Shown here: positions 7,109 through 11,970 of the stretch, in pieces
How the letters are laid out: each line of letters begins with the position of its first letter
Numbering within the stretch: the first letter of the stretch is position 1
From: an uncultured beta proteobacterium
GTDB lineage: Bacteria; Pseudomonadota; Gammaproteobacteria; Burkholderiales; Burkholderiaceae_C
NCBI GenBank assembly: GCA_903928325.1
Contig: CAIYQF010000504.1
Span: 1-11,970, forward strand
DNA: 11,970 nucleotides
Direction: 5' to 3'
Translations under genes and position numbers: made by a program
The notes under the pieces: model-generated
Databases searched by the model: none
What the model was told of the DNA's origin: nothing
What the model saw: the letters and a program-made list of their open reading frames with translations, nothing else

Positions 7109-7114
7109 TATACT
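7109..7114 (+). promoter_or_regulatory. Possible -10 element (TATACT) for the HrgC-like/EamA pair
   Basis: TATACT lies in the 101-nt divergent gap between the zinc-ribbon gene and the HrgC-like gene, about 28 nt before the downstream ATG. I see no convincing -35 box at the right distance, so this is weak evidence based on the hexamer and its location alone. Confidence 0.25.
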
Positions 7115-7141
7115 TGCGCGATCACTGTGAAGGAGCCAACG

Positions 7142-7534
7142 ATGGGTGAATTCTCTGTTTTTCATTGGTTGGGTTTCGTGGTCTTGGTTAGCCCCGTCGT
7201 GGTGGGCGTACTCTTGCTGGGTTTGCAACAGCCCGTGCGTATCATCCACACCGAATCGGGACTGGTAAAAACCGGCCACATTGGCTACAGCTGGACGTAT
7301 TTGGTGTTTGGCTGGTTTGTACCGGTGGTGCGGGGTGAGTTGGGTGTGGGCGTGCTCCACCTGGTCATTACCCTGGTATCTTTTGGCCTGTCGCAGCTTA
7401 TTTTCCCGTTTTTGTACAACCGCCAGTACATGAACCGGATGCTCACCTCAGGCTGGCGCTTGGACCCTACGGATGGCAACTACGAGCGCGCGAAAACCGC
7501 GCTTTATATTCGCCGCGATATCGCGCATGGATAG
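7142..7534 (+). CDS. Small inner-membrane protein, HrgC-like
   Basis: This 130-aa protein has an N-terminal membrane segment (about 7-28), a soluble linker (QQPVRIIHTESGLVKTGHIG) and two further hydrophobic stretches (about 50-64 and 70-92). It ends with 'FPFLYNRQYMNRMLTSGWRLDP' and a basic cytosolic tail. The 'GYSWTYLVFGWFVPVVRGEL' then 'SFGLSQLIFPFLYNRQYM' pattern resembles proteins annotated as HrgC or related small membrane proteins of unknown role; this resemblance is from memory. The start at ATG 7142 is supported by AAGGAG at 7130-7135, six nucleotides upstream; the upstream in-frame GTG at 7127 overlaps that ribosome binding site and is unlikely. The gene end overlaps the next start by 8 nt, suggesting co-expression with the exporter. 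Function is unknown. Confidence 0.8.
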   Translation: MGEFSVFHWLGFVVLVSPVVVGVLLLGLQQPVRIIHTESGLVKTGHIGYSWTYLVFGWFVPVVRGELGVGVLHLVITLVSFGLSQLIFPFLYNRQYMNRMLTSGWRLDPTDGNYERAKTALYIRRDIAHG

Positions 7535-8441
7535 TCCGTCCGCGCGGGGAATTGCCTACCTGTGTTTGGGTGTACTCGTTTTTTCACTGCAAGACGCCAT
7601 CATCAAGCAAGTTAGCGGTGGCTACGCGCTCACCCAGGTGGTGTTTATCCGCTCCTGTGTGGCCGGCCCGATTTTGTTTGCGCTGGTGCTGCGGGAGGCG
7701 GGTTGGCGCGCCATATTTGCTTCTAATTTGGCCGTTTTGAGTGTGCGCGCCACCATCATGCTGGGTGCGTATACGGCGTATTACATGGCGTTTCCGGCGC
7801 TGCCGCTGGCTGATGCTGTGGCGCTGTATTTCACGGTTCCCTTGTTTGTTACGGCCTTAGCGGGCCCCCTGCTGGGTGAGCATGCAGGGTGGCGCGTCTG
7901 GACTGCTGTGGTGCTGGGTTTTGCCGGAGTGATGGTGATGCTGCAGCCAGGCAGCGGCCTGTTCGAACCGGCGGCCTTGTTGTCGCTGCTGGCCGCATCG
8001 CTTTATGGCATGGCCATGCTCATGGCGCGCAAGTTTGGCAGCACCTTGTCGGCGGCGGTCATGGCTTTTTACCAAAATACATTTTTCTTGCTCGGGTCGG
8101 GCCTGGCGGCCTTGGCATTGAGCCATTGGGGCGTGGTGCATGCCAGCCACCCGAGCCTGTCGTTTTTGGTGCGGCCCTGGGTCATGCCGACCTTGTCCGA
8201 TGGTCTCTTGATTGCTGTCTGCGGTGTCGTGGCCGCCACGGGCATGATGTTGTTAACCAACGCCTACCGTGTGGCGCGGGCCAGCACGGTCACGCCGTTT
8301 GAATACACCGGTATTTTGTGGGCGCCCTTGTGGGGCTTTTTGTTCTTTGATGAGACGCCGCGTGCGACGACGGTGGCAGGCGCGCTGGTGATCGTGGTGG
8401 CGGGCCTGCTCGCTTTGCGCTTGGCAAAAGACCGGCTATGA
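7527..8441 (+). CDS. EamA/DMT-family membrane transporter
   Basis: This 304-aa drug/metabolite transporter superfamily protein consists of two tandem EamA repeats (about 9-140 and 148-298), giving about ten membrane segments. Typical landmarks are 'VVFIRSCVAG' at the end of helix 2 and 'ALPLADAVALYFTVPLFV' in the first repeat. The second repeat has 'VTPFEYTGILWAPLWGFLFF' followed by 'DETPRATTVAGALVIV'. Members export amino acids, purines, metabolites or drugs; the substrate is not readable here. I place the start at ATG 7527 (MDSPSARGIAYLC), overlapping the HrgC-like stop by 8 nt. No clear ribosome binding site is seen, consistent with translational coupling. An upstream in-frame ATG at 7473 would add 18 residues inside the previous gene. 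A 138-nt leader region follows the stop. Confidence 0.9.
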   Translation: MDSPSARGIAYLCLGVLVFSLQDAIIKQVSGGYALTQVVFIRSCVAGPILFALVLREAGWRAIFASNLAVLSVRATIMLGAYTAYYMAFPALPLADAVALYFTVPLFVTALAGPLLGEHAGWRVWTAVVLGFAGVMVMLQPGSGLFEPAALLSLLAASLYGMAMLMARKFGSTLSAAVMAFYQNTFFLLGSGLAALALSHWGVVHASHPSLSFLVRPWVMPTLSDGLLIAVCGVVAATGMMLLTNAYRVARASTVTPFEYTGILWAPLWGFLFFDETPRATTVAGALVIVVAGLLALRLAKDRL

Positions 8442-8493
8442 CAGTGGGCGACGGCCGTGCAGGGATTTGTACCGTTACGGGAAATGGAGGCCC

Positions 8494-8499
8494 TATGAT
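8494..8499 (+). promoter_or_regulatory. Possible -10 element (TATGAT) ahead of the cyclic-nucleotide module
   Basis: TATGAT at 8494-8499 matches the sigma-70 -10 consensus at 5 of 6 positions. No good -35 box is found 16-18 nt upstream (TTGTAC at 8467-8472 is too far), so an activator-dependent promoter is conceivable. If used, transcription would start near 8506, right at the base of the inverted repeat described next. Confidence 0.35.
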
Positions 8500-8509
8500 G
8501 GCGGCCAGC

Positions 8510-8550
8510 GTCCAACGCTGCCCCCCGGTAGGGATGCGGCAGCGTTGGAC
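8510..8550. repeat. Perfect 13-bp inverted repeat (hairpin/operator candidate)
   Basis: GTCCAACGCTGCC at 8510-8522 is matched exactly by its reverse complement GGCAGCGTTGGAC at 8538-8550 around a 15-nt loop. It lies in the 138-nt gap between the EamA gene and the cNMP-binding gene. There is no T-run after it on either strand, so it is not a standard intrinsic terminator. It could be a structured 5' leader of the downstream transcript, an operator with dyad symmetry, or a transcription barrier for the upstream gene. Confidence 0.8.
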
Positions 8551-8579
8551 AGACCCCTTCATGGCACAAAGGATTGGCG

Positions 8580-9050
8580 GTGGCACATATCAAGGCGGGT
8601 TTTTCGGTAGACAACGAAAAACTCAAACGTTTGGGGGTGGTGGACCCACGCTCCAAAAACAGCTTGGCGCTTTTCAAGTCGGGCGCGCTGACCAGTGACG
8701 AGCGGCTTTACCTGAGCCTGTGGGGGTCGCCCTTGCTCAAAACGGTTTCGATGGAAGCAAAACGTAAAATCGTTACTGCTGGATCGCCGATCGACGAAGC
8801 CTATTTCATTATCAGCGGCAGCTTATTGGCGGCTGCGGGTGCGGATATTTACCGCTTGGGGCCGGGTAGTGTGGTAGGTCTGGCCGAAGGAATCATAAAC
8901 AAGCCCAGCTCCGTCAGCGTGGTGACGGTGTCCACAGTGCAGGCCCACATCATTCCGTTTCATAAGATCGACAGCATCATTGCTTTGCTGCCCTTGGAGG
9001 TAAAAAGCATTTTGCTCACTATCATCAAAAGAACCCTGGCCTTGCCCTGA
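8580..9050 (+). CDS. Cyclic-nucleotide-binding-like domain protein with degenerate binding cassette
   Basis: This 156-aa soluble protein has a ~50-residue N-terminal extension (VDPRSKNSLALFKSGALTSD) and then a cNMP-binding (CAP_ED) beta-barrel fold, about residues 52-150. The fold is seen as 'SPIDEAYFIISGSLLAAAG', 'IYRLGPGSVVGLAEGI' and a terminal helix 'IIALLPLEVKSILLTIIKRT'. The phosphate-binding cassette, which in CRP-type domains reads roughly 'FGE-(A/L)-...-R-S-A', is 'VVGLAEGIINKPSSVSVV' here. The phosphate-contacting Arg is absent and the Glu is displaced, so cAMP/cGMP binding is doubtful. There is no DNA-binding domain. I prefer GTG 8580 because AAAGGA at 8568-8573 is well spaced; TTG 8574 abuts it. 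It is followed after 20 nt by a second cNMP-binding protein, suggesting a heteromeric partner or regulatory subunit. Confidence 0.8.
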   Translation: MAHIKAGFSVDNEKLKRLGVVDPRSKNSLALFKSGALTSDERLYLSLWGSPLLKTVSMEAKRKIVTAGSPIDEAYFIISGSLLAAAGADIYRLGPGSVVGLAEGIINKPSSVSVVTVSTVQAHIIPFHKIDSIIALLPLEVKSILLTIIKRTLALP

Positions 9051-9070
9051 CGGCTTGCACGGAGCGCCCA

Positions 9071-9442
9071 GTGAAAGAATTTGACATTCAAGCCTTTAAC
9101 GAAGGCGAAATGATTTTCGAAATCGGTGACGTGGCGAGCCACTTGTTTTTCATCCAATCGGGTGCGGTGGAGTTGATCAACGCCCAAGGCCTGGTGTTCG
9201 GTGAAGTTCCCAAGGGGCAATCGTTTGGTGAGGCGGCGATTTTGGCTGGCGGCATTCGCAGCGCGTCCATACGCGCCAAGGGCCCGGTGGTTTGTACCCG
9301 GATAGCTGCCGACATTGCTGCGCAGCTGCTCAACGCGCATTCCCCTTTGCTGGTGACGATATTGGAGGCACTGCTTTTGCAACAAAGCATGCAAAACAGC
9401 TTGCGCCACCCGCAGGATGTTCGGGTGCTTGATGCCCCCTGA
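9071..9442 (+). CDS. Stand-alone cyclic-nucleotide-binding domain protein
   Basis: This 123-aa protein is little more than one cNMP-binding domain (about 9-85) plus a C-terminal helix (about 84-112). The beta-roll is clear ('AFNEGEMIFEIGDVASHLFF', 'IQSGAVELI'). The phosphate-binding cassette is canonical: 'QSFGEAAILAGGIRSASI', with E54 and R63 in the positions of CRP Glu72 and Arg82. It should therefore bind cAMP or cGMP. It lacks the helix-turn-helix of Crp/Fnr regulators, so it must act through protein partners, perhaps the degenerate paralogue upstream or the phosphodiesterase downstream. The GTG start at 9071 is supported by GGAG at 9061-9064, six bases away. The stop overlaps the next gene. 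Families of such stand-alone domains exist, but their output is generally unknown. Confidence 0.88.
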   Translation: MKEFDIQAFNEGEMIFEIGDVASHLFFIQSGAVELINAQGLVFGEVPKGQSFGEAAILAGGIRSASIRAKGPVVCTRIAADIAAQLLNAHSPLLVTILEALLLQQSMQNSLRHPQDVRVLDAP

Positions 9443-10256
9443 AGTCGCCTACCTGCGCCTTGCGCAGAACGATTGGCACGCTTGCTTGGAAGATTCCTTG
9501 GTCTGGGTTCGGTCCTCTTGGCATGGCGACTGGGTCGGATTACCGCATCTGCTTGCCCGCTGTGCGGATTTTTTGGGTCTGCAGGCGCTGCCTGTGCGCC
9601 CAACCAGCCAGGTTTTGTTGGCCGCAGCGATTGAAGTTGCAAGCCGCGTGGAGCAACATGTCGCATGTGGAGCCGCAGAGCCGTCCTACCACAACCGCCT
9701 GCATTTTGCGGATTCCCTGACCGCCATCACCGTCCAAATTGCCATCGAGTCGGCGCTAGGGGGATTAGACGATCCAGACTGGAGGGCCGCACTGTTGCTG
9801 CTTGCCGTGGCGCACGATTACCAGCATCCGGGCAAGGTCAATACCTACCCCTGCGAGTTGGAGCGCTTGACCGTGGAGGCCCTCCATCCCTTGCTGCGCA
9901 GCCAACAGGTGCCGCCGCAGTGGATGGAGCGAATTGAAACGATCGTCTTGCGAACGGACTTTGCGCTGGTGCCAGAAAACCACCAGCGCGTGCGGGGCGT
10001 GCCTTTTTCCTGGTGTACCGACTGGGCGACTGTTTTATTAAATGAGGCCGATACCCTAGCCAGTTCAACCGAAGGTTTCGGCCCGTCGCTTGGCGCAGCG
10101 CTGGCTGCCGAATGGCAAGCCATTGCATTGCCCGCCTGCGCCGTGGTGGCCAGTGCGCAGGGTCGGCGCGATTTTTTACAACGCATCCGCTTCTCCAGCC
10201 GCAGCGCCGGGGTATTGGGTGCCCCGCAGTGGGTGCAGCGCCAGCTCAAGGCCTAG
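9432..10256 (+). CDS. Class I-like (PDEase_I/HD) cyclic nucleotide phosphodiesterase
   Basis: This 274-aa soluble HD hydrolase carries hallmarks of class I 3',5'-cyclic nucleotide phosphodiesterases, the family of human PDE1-11. In order these are 'YHNRLHFADS' (Y86, general-acid H87, metal ligand H91) and 'AHDYQHPGKVNTY' (H128, D129, H132). The latter fits the family pattern H-D-[LIVMFY]-x-H-x-[AG]-x(2)-[NQ]-x-[LIVMFY]. Then come 'IVLRTDFALVPENH', matching the 'ATD...H' helix, and 'LLNEADTLASST' with candidate metal ligand D207. The N-terminal ~80 residues are a short unrecognised helical region. The invariant purine-binding glutamine region is not recognisable and the C-terminus is short. 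It should hydrolyse cAMP and/or cGMP. I chose ATG 9432 with a GGG at 9423-9425; ATG 9417 would add five residues. It overlaps the preceding cNMP-binding gene, so both are probably co-translated. Confidence 0.85.
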   Translation: MPPEVAYLRLAQNDWHACLEDSLVWVRSSWHGDWVGLPHLLARCADFLGLQALPVRPTSQVLLAAAIEVASRVEQHVACGAAEPSYHNRLHFADSLTAITVQIAIESALGGLDDPDWRAALLLLAVAHDYQHPGKVNTYPCELERLTVEALHPLLRSQQVPPQWMERIETIVLRTDFALVPENHQRVRGVPFSWCTDWATVLLNEADTLASSTEGFGPSLGAALAAEWQAIALPACAVVASAQGRRDFLQRIRFSSRSAGVLGAPQWVQRQLKA

Positions 10257-10306
10257 CCCGATGAAGGACCGACGTTGGGTGGCAAGGGTGCGGTTGTTCC
10301 CCTCGT

Positions 10307-10690
10307 TTAGAGCATGCGGTCTTTGGCCAAAAAATAAGTGCGCGCGTAGGCCACCAACTGGCCATCGGTGGGGTGGTCCACCGTTTCCACGCCGACCACC
10401 CGGTCGGCTGTTTTGGGGTCGTGGGCGTGGATGTGTTTGAGCAGAGCAAGCTTGGCCTGGGCGGGACCGACGATGAGAATTTCTTGTGCGCCCTGCAAGG
10501 CCTCTACAACGGCGTGGTAGTAATCCTTGTCTTCGGGCGCGCGTCCGCTGCCCAGGGTTCCCTTGCGGCTGTGCAGCTTGCGGTGGGGAAGCGTGGGGTG
10601 GATGACGGACTTTTCCACATCGTCCGGACTGATGTGCATGACATGGGCTTCGGTGTGGTCGATCCAGACCAGAGCGTGGTAATGGGACAA
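10307..10690 (-). CDS. 'Translational machinery' protein (eRF1-domain/host-attachment-like)
   Basis: This 127-aa minus-strand protein matches, from memory, a betaproteobacterial family given the product name 'translational machinery protein'. It is distantly related to bacterial eRF1-like or host-attachment proteins. Visible features are 'HALVWIDHTEAHVMHI' at the N-terminus, a His/Arg/Lys-rich loop 'HRKLHSRKGTLGSGRAPEDK', the strand-turn-helix 'ILIVGPAQAKLALLKHIHAH' (71-90), and the C-terminal 'VVGVETVDHPTDGQLVAYAR'. The start must be TTG 10690: an in-frame TAG lies at 10700-10702, the only codons between are non-starts, and an AGGAG on the minus strand (10697-10701) is spaced six bases from it. 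It converges with the phosphodiesterase gene (50 nt between stops, no obvious hairpin terminator). Its biochemical role is unproven. Confidence 0.85.
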   Translation of the reverse strand: MSHYHALVWIDHTEAHVMHISPDDVEKSVIHPTLPHRKLHSRKGTLGSGRAPEDKDYYHAVVEALQGAQEILIVGPAQAKLALLKHIHAHDPKTADRVVGVETVDHPTDGQLVAYARTYFLAKDRML

Positions 10691-10732
10691 AGCGGGCTCC
10701 TAAATAAGCGGTATGGTTGAGAACAGCGTTCA

Positions 10733-10888
10733 TCATGCGCCCGTATGGGGCTGCTCCGGGGCTTGCTTTGCGCGCGAAAGGACTTCATTGGCCTTGTTCT
10801 GATGCAGGTCAATGGGTTCGCGCTGGGGCTTGGACTGGTCAATCGGTCTGGAGTTGATGCGGGTCAAATCCCGCACGTCGATGCGCAC
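10733..10888 (-). CDS. Possible small hydrophilic protein (51 codons) or remnant of one
   Basis: Read on the minus strand from GTG 10888, this ORF encodes 51 polar residues beginning VRIDVRDLTRINSRPIDQSK and ending in QAPEQPHTGA. G/C is strongly favoured at codon third positions, as in the surrounding genes. It lies 42 nt upstream of the TTG-started minus-strand gene and in the same direction, so an operon is plausible. An ATG with an AAGG ribosome binding site occurs in the same frame at 10903, but a TAG at codon 5 (10889-10891) separates it from the ORF. The gene is therefore either started from GTG or broken by a nonsense change. No family is recognised. This is a tentative call. Confidence 0.35.
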   Translation of the reverse strand: MRIDVRDLTRINSRPIDQSKPQREPIDLHQNKANEVLSRAKQAPEQPHTGA

Positions 10889-10901
10889 CTAGACTTGCGC
10901 C

Positions 10902-11600
10902 ATGAGTTCAACCTTGCCGTACGTGGCCCGGCTGGTTTGCCTTTGGGGCGCCTGCGCTTTTCTTGATCCGACCTACGCTGCGGGAGTCGGTCTGTGCGCC
11001 AGCGGCAAGCAACAATCGCCCATCGACATCGTCGGCGCGGTACGCCAAAACCTCCGTCCTTTGCAGTTTGCTTACCGCTCAGAGACCTTGAAACTCGCCA
11101 ATGATGGGCACACGGTGCGGGTCCGGTTTGGGGTGGGATCGGAATTGCGCATCGCCAACACTGTGTACCGGCTGCAGCAGTTTCACTTTCACACACCAGG
11201 GGGCGACCGCATCGGGGGCGAAGAGTTTCCTATGGTGGCCCATTTGCTGCACAAAAGCGCATCTGGCCAATTGCTGGCGCTGGCGGTGCTGTTTCGTTTG
11301 GGCGCCGAGAACCCAACGCTCACCCGCCTGTTGCCCCGAGTGCCCAGCAGTGTGGACGGCGACCATGTGTACCCCGACGTAAGCGTCGATGCCACCGCCC
11401 TGTTGCCGACCACCCACGCTTACTACCGCTACCTGGGGTCCTTGACGGCACCCCCATGCACCGAAGGCGTGCAATGGATTGTGATGAAAGCCACCACCAC
11501 GCTGTCCGCCGCCCAACTGGCCCAGTACAAAACCCGGTTTGCCGACAACGCCCGCTCCGTGCAAGCCCTTAACCAACGCACGGTTTCCGAAAGTCCTTAG
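10902..11600 (+). CDS. Periplasmic alpha-type carbonic anhydrase
   Basis: This 232-aa protein carries a Sec signal peptide (about 1-27, ending 'DPTYAAG') and an alpha-carbonic anhydrase fold. It interconverts CO2 and bicarbonate in the periplasm. Evidence: 'GKQQSPIDIVG', the proton-shuttle position H70 ('NDGHTVRV', equivalent to human CA II His64), and zinc ligands H95 and H97 ('QFHFHTPGG') and H114 ('MVAHLLHKS'). T182 in 'SLTAPPCTEGVQWIV' corresponds to Thr199. C32 and C186 probably form the disulphide common in bacterial enzymes. The usual 'HTPSEH' is 'HTPGGD', so the gatekeeper Glu106 position is not Glu, and the second-shell Glu117 is Val112. ATG 10902 is the only upstream-accessible start (TAG in frame at 10890-10892), although no ribosome binding site is seen. 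It is single-gene or followed by the secreted propeller gene 28 nt on. Confidence 0.92.
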   Translation: MSSTLPYVARLVCLWGACAFLDPTYAAGVGLCASGKQQSPIDIVGAVRQNLRPLQFAYRSETLKLANDGHTVRVRFGVGSELRIANTVYRLQQFHFHTPGGDRIGGEEFPMVAHLLHKSASGQLLALAVLFRLGAENPTLTRLLPRVPSSVDGDHVYPDVSVDATALLPTTHAYYRYLGSLTAPPCTEGVQWIVMKATTTLSAAQLAQYKTRFADNARSVQALNQRTVSESP

Positions 11601-11628
11601 CGCCGTTTATTCGGTGAATGCCTCAATT

Positions 11629-11970
11629 ATGAAAACCTTTTCTTGGTGTCTCTCCTTGCTGCGGCCTTGGCTGCTGGGTGCTTGTGTCGGTATGGGTCTT
11701 GGCGTAGTCGGTCCGCTGGGGGCACAAACCACGCCAAAACCGCCCAAGGCTGTCAAAGCGGCTGGCGATGGCGGGGTCGAGGTGGTGGTGACGCCGGAGA
11801 TGACCGGCGCGGGCCAAGCCTCCAGCGGTGAGCCGCTGCCGCCCATTCCACCCGTCACCGGTGACCGCACGCACCCTGTGGCGTCCTGGGGCAAGCCTTT
11901 GCCCTATCCCATTTTGGTGGCGGACCGCCGCAACAACCGGCTGATCGAAATAGCCCCCAACAAGAAAATA
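11629..11970 (+). CDS. Secreted NHL/beta-propeller-like protein (3' partial)
   Basis: The first 114 codons of a gene run off the right edge. The product starts MKTFSWCLSLLRPWLLGACV and continues to 'GPLGAQTT', a signal peptide of about 32 residues. A low-complexity Pro/Ala/Gly/Lys/Val-rich linker follows (about 34-80). The first structured element is 'PYPILVADRRNNRLIEIAPN', which has the 'ADxxNNRLIEI' pattern of NHL-type and related beta-propeller blades. The ATG at 11629 is preferred; an in-frame GTG at 11614 would add five residues. It begins 28 nt after the carbonic anhydrase stop, with no terminator visible between them. The blade count and function cannot be judged from this fragment. 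Confidence 0.75.
   Translation, partial: MKTFSWCLSLLRPWLLGACVGMGLGVVGPLGAQTTPKPPKAVKAAGDGGVEVVVTPEMTGAGQASSGEPLPPIPPVTGDRTHPVASWGKPLPYPILVADRRNNRLIEIAPNKKI

Noticed and set aside
8510..8550. The inverted repeat as a Rho-independent terminator of the EamA gene
   Set aside because: No poly-T stretch follows the hairpin on either strand and the loop is long (15 nt).
10745..10966. 73-codon + strand ORF in the gap before the carbonic anhydrase
   Set aside because: Leu/Gly-rich with no ribosome binding site; it runs into the carbonic anhydrase gene out of frame and is opposite a more coding-like minus-strand frame.
11079..11576. 165-codon minus-strand ORF opposite the carbonic anhydrase
   Set aside because: Shadow ORF; the + strand is a complete alpha-carbonic anhydrase.

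Overview
The window reads as chromosomal DNA of a betaproteobacterium, most likely family Comamonadaceae (Rhodoferax/Polaromonas-like). This is judged from the moderately high GC, dense gene packing with overlapping stops and starts, and the recognisable families. It is a judgement from memory, not a database result. I see no rRNA, tRNA, CRISPR array, insertion sequence or phage gene.

Region 1 (2-6330, + strand) is one tightly packed catabolic operon. It encodes the C-terminal part of a PotD-type periplasmic binding protein, two PotB/PotC-type ABC permeases, a GntR/FCD regulator, an Asp/Glu/hydantoin-racemase-family protein, a dihydropyrimidinase/hydantoinase-type cyclic amidohydrolase and a ureidoglycolate lyase (AllA). 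The ATPase gene and the operon promoter must lie upstream. The set suggests uptake and ring-opening of a cyclic ureide (allantoin, a hydantoin or a dihydropyrimidine), with AllA pointing to allantoin-type chemistry. The amidohydrolase, however, carries dihydropyrimidinase-type rather than AllB-type motifs, and the racemase has lost its second catalytic cysteine.

Region 2 (6331-8441) holds small housekeeping or orphan genes: a secreted 148-aa protein with its own possible promoter, a convergent 70-aa zinc-ribbon protein on the minus strand, a small HrgC-like membrane protein, and an overlapping EamA/DMT-family exporter.

Region 3 (8442-10256) is the most interesting part. A -10-like box and a perfect 13-bp inverted repeat precede three genes in a row. 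These are a degenerate cyclic-nucleotide-binding-domain protein, a stand-alone canonical cNMP-binding-domain protein without a DNA-binding domain, and a 274-aa HD hydrolase with all but one of the hallmark motifs of class I (eukaryotic-type) 3',5'-cyclic nucleotide phosphodiesterases. Together they look like a compact cyclic-nucleotide sensing and degradation module.

Region 4 (10257-11970) contains a minus-strand 'translational machinery' (eRF1/host-attachment-like) protein with a forced TTG start, and a possible unannotated 51-codon minus-strand ORF upstream of it. It then has a periplasmic alpha-carbonic anhydrase with altered active-site second-shell residues, and the N-terminus of a secreted beta-propeller-like protein that runs off the window.
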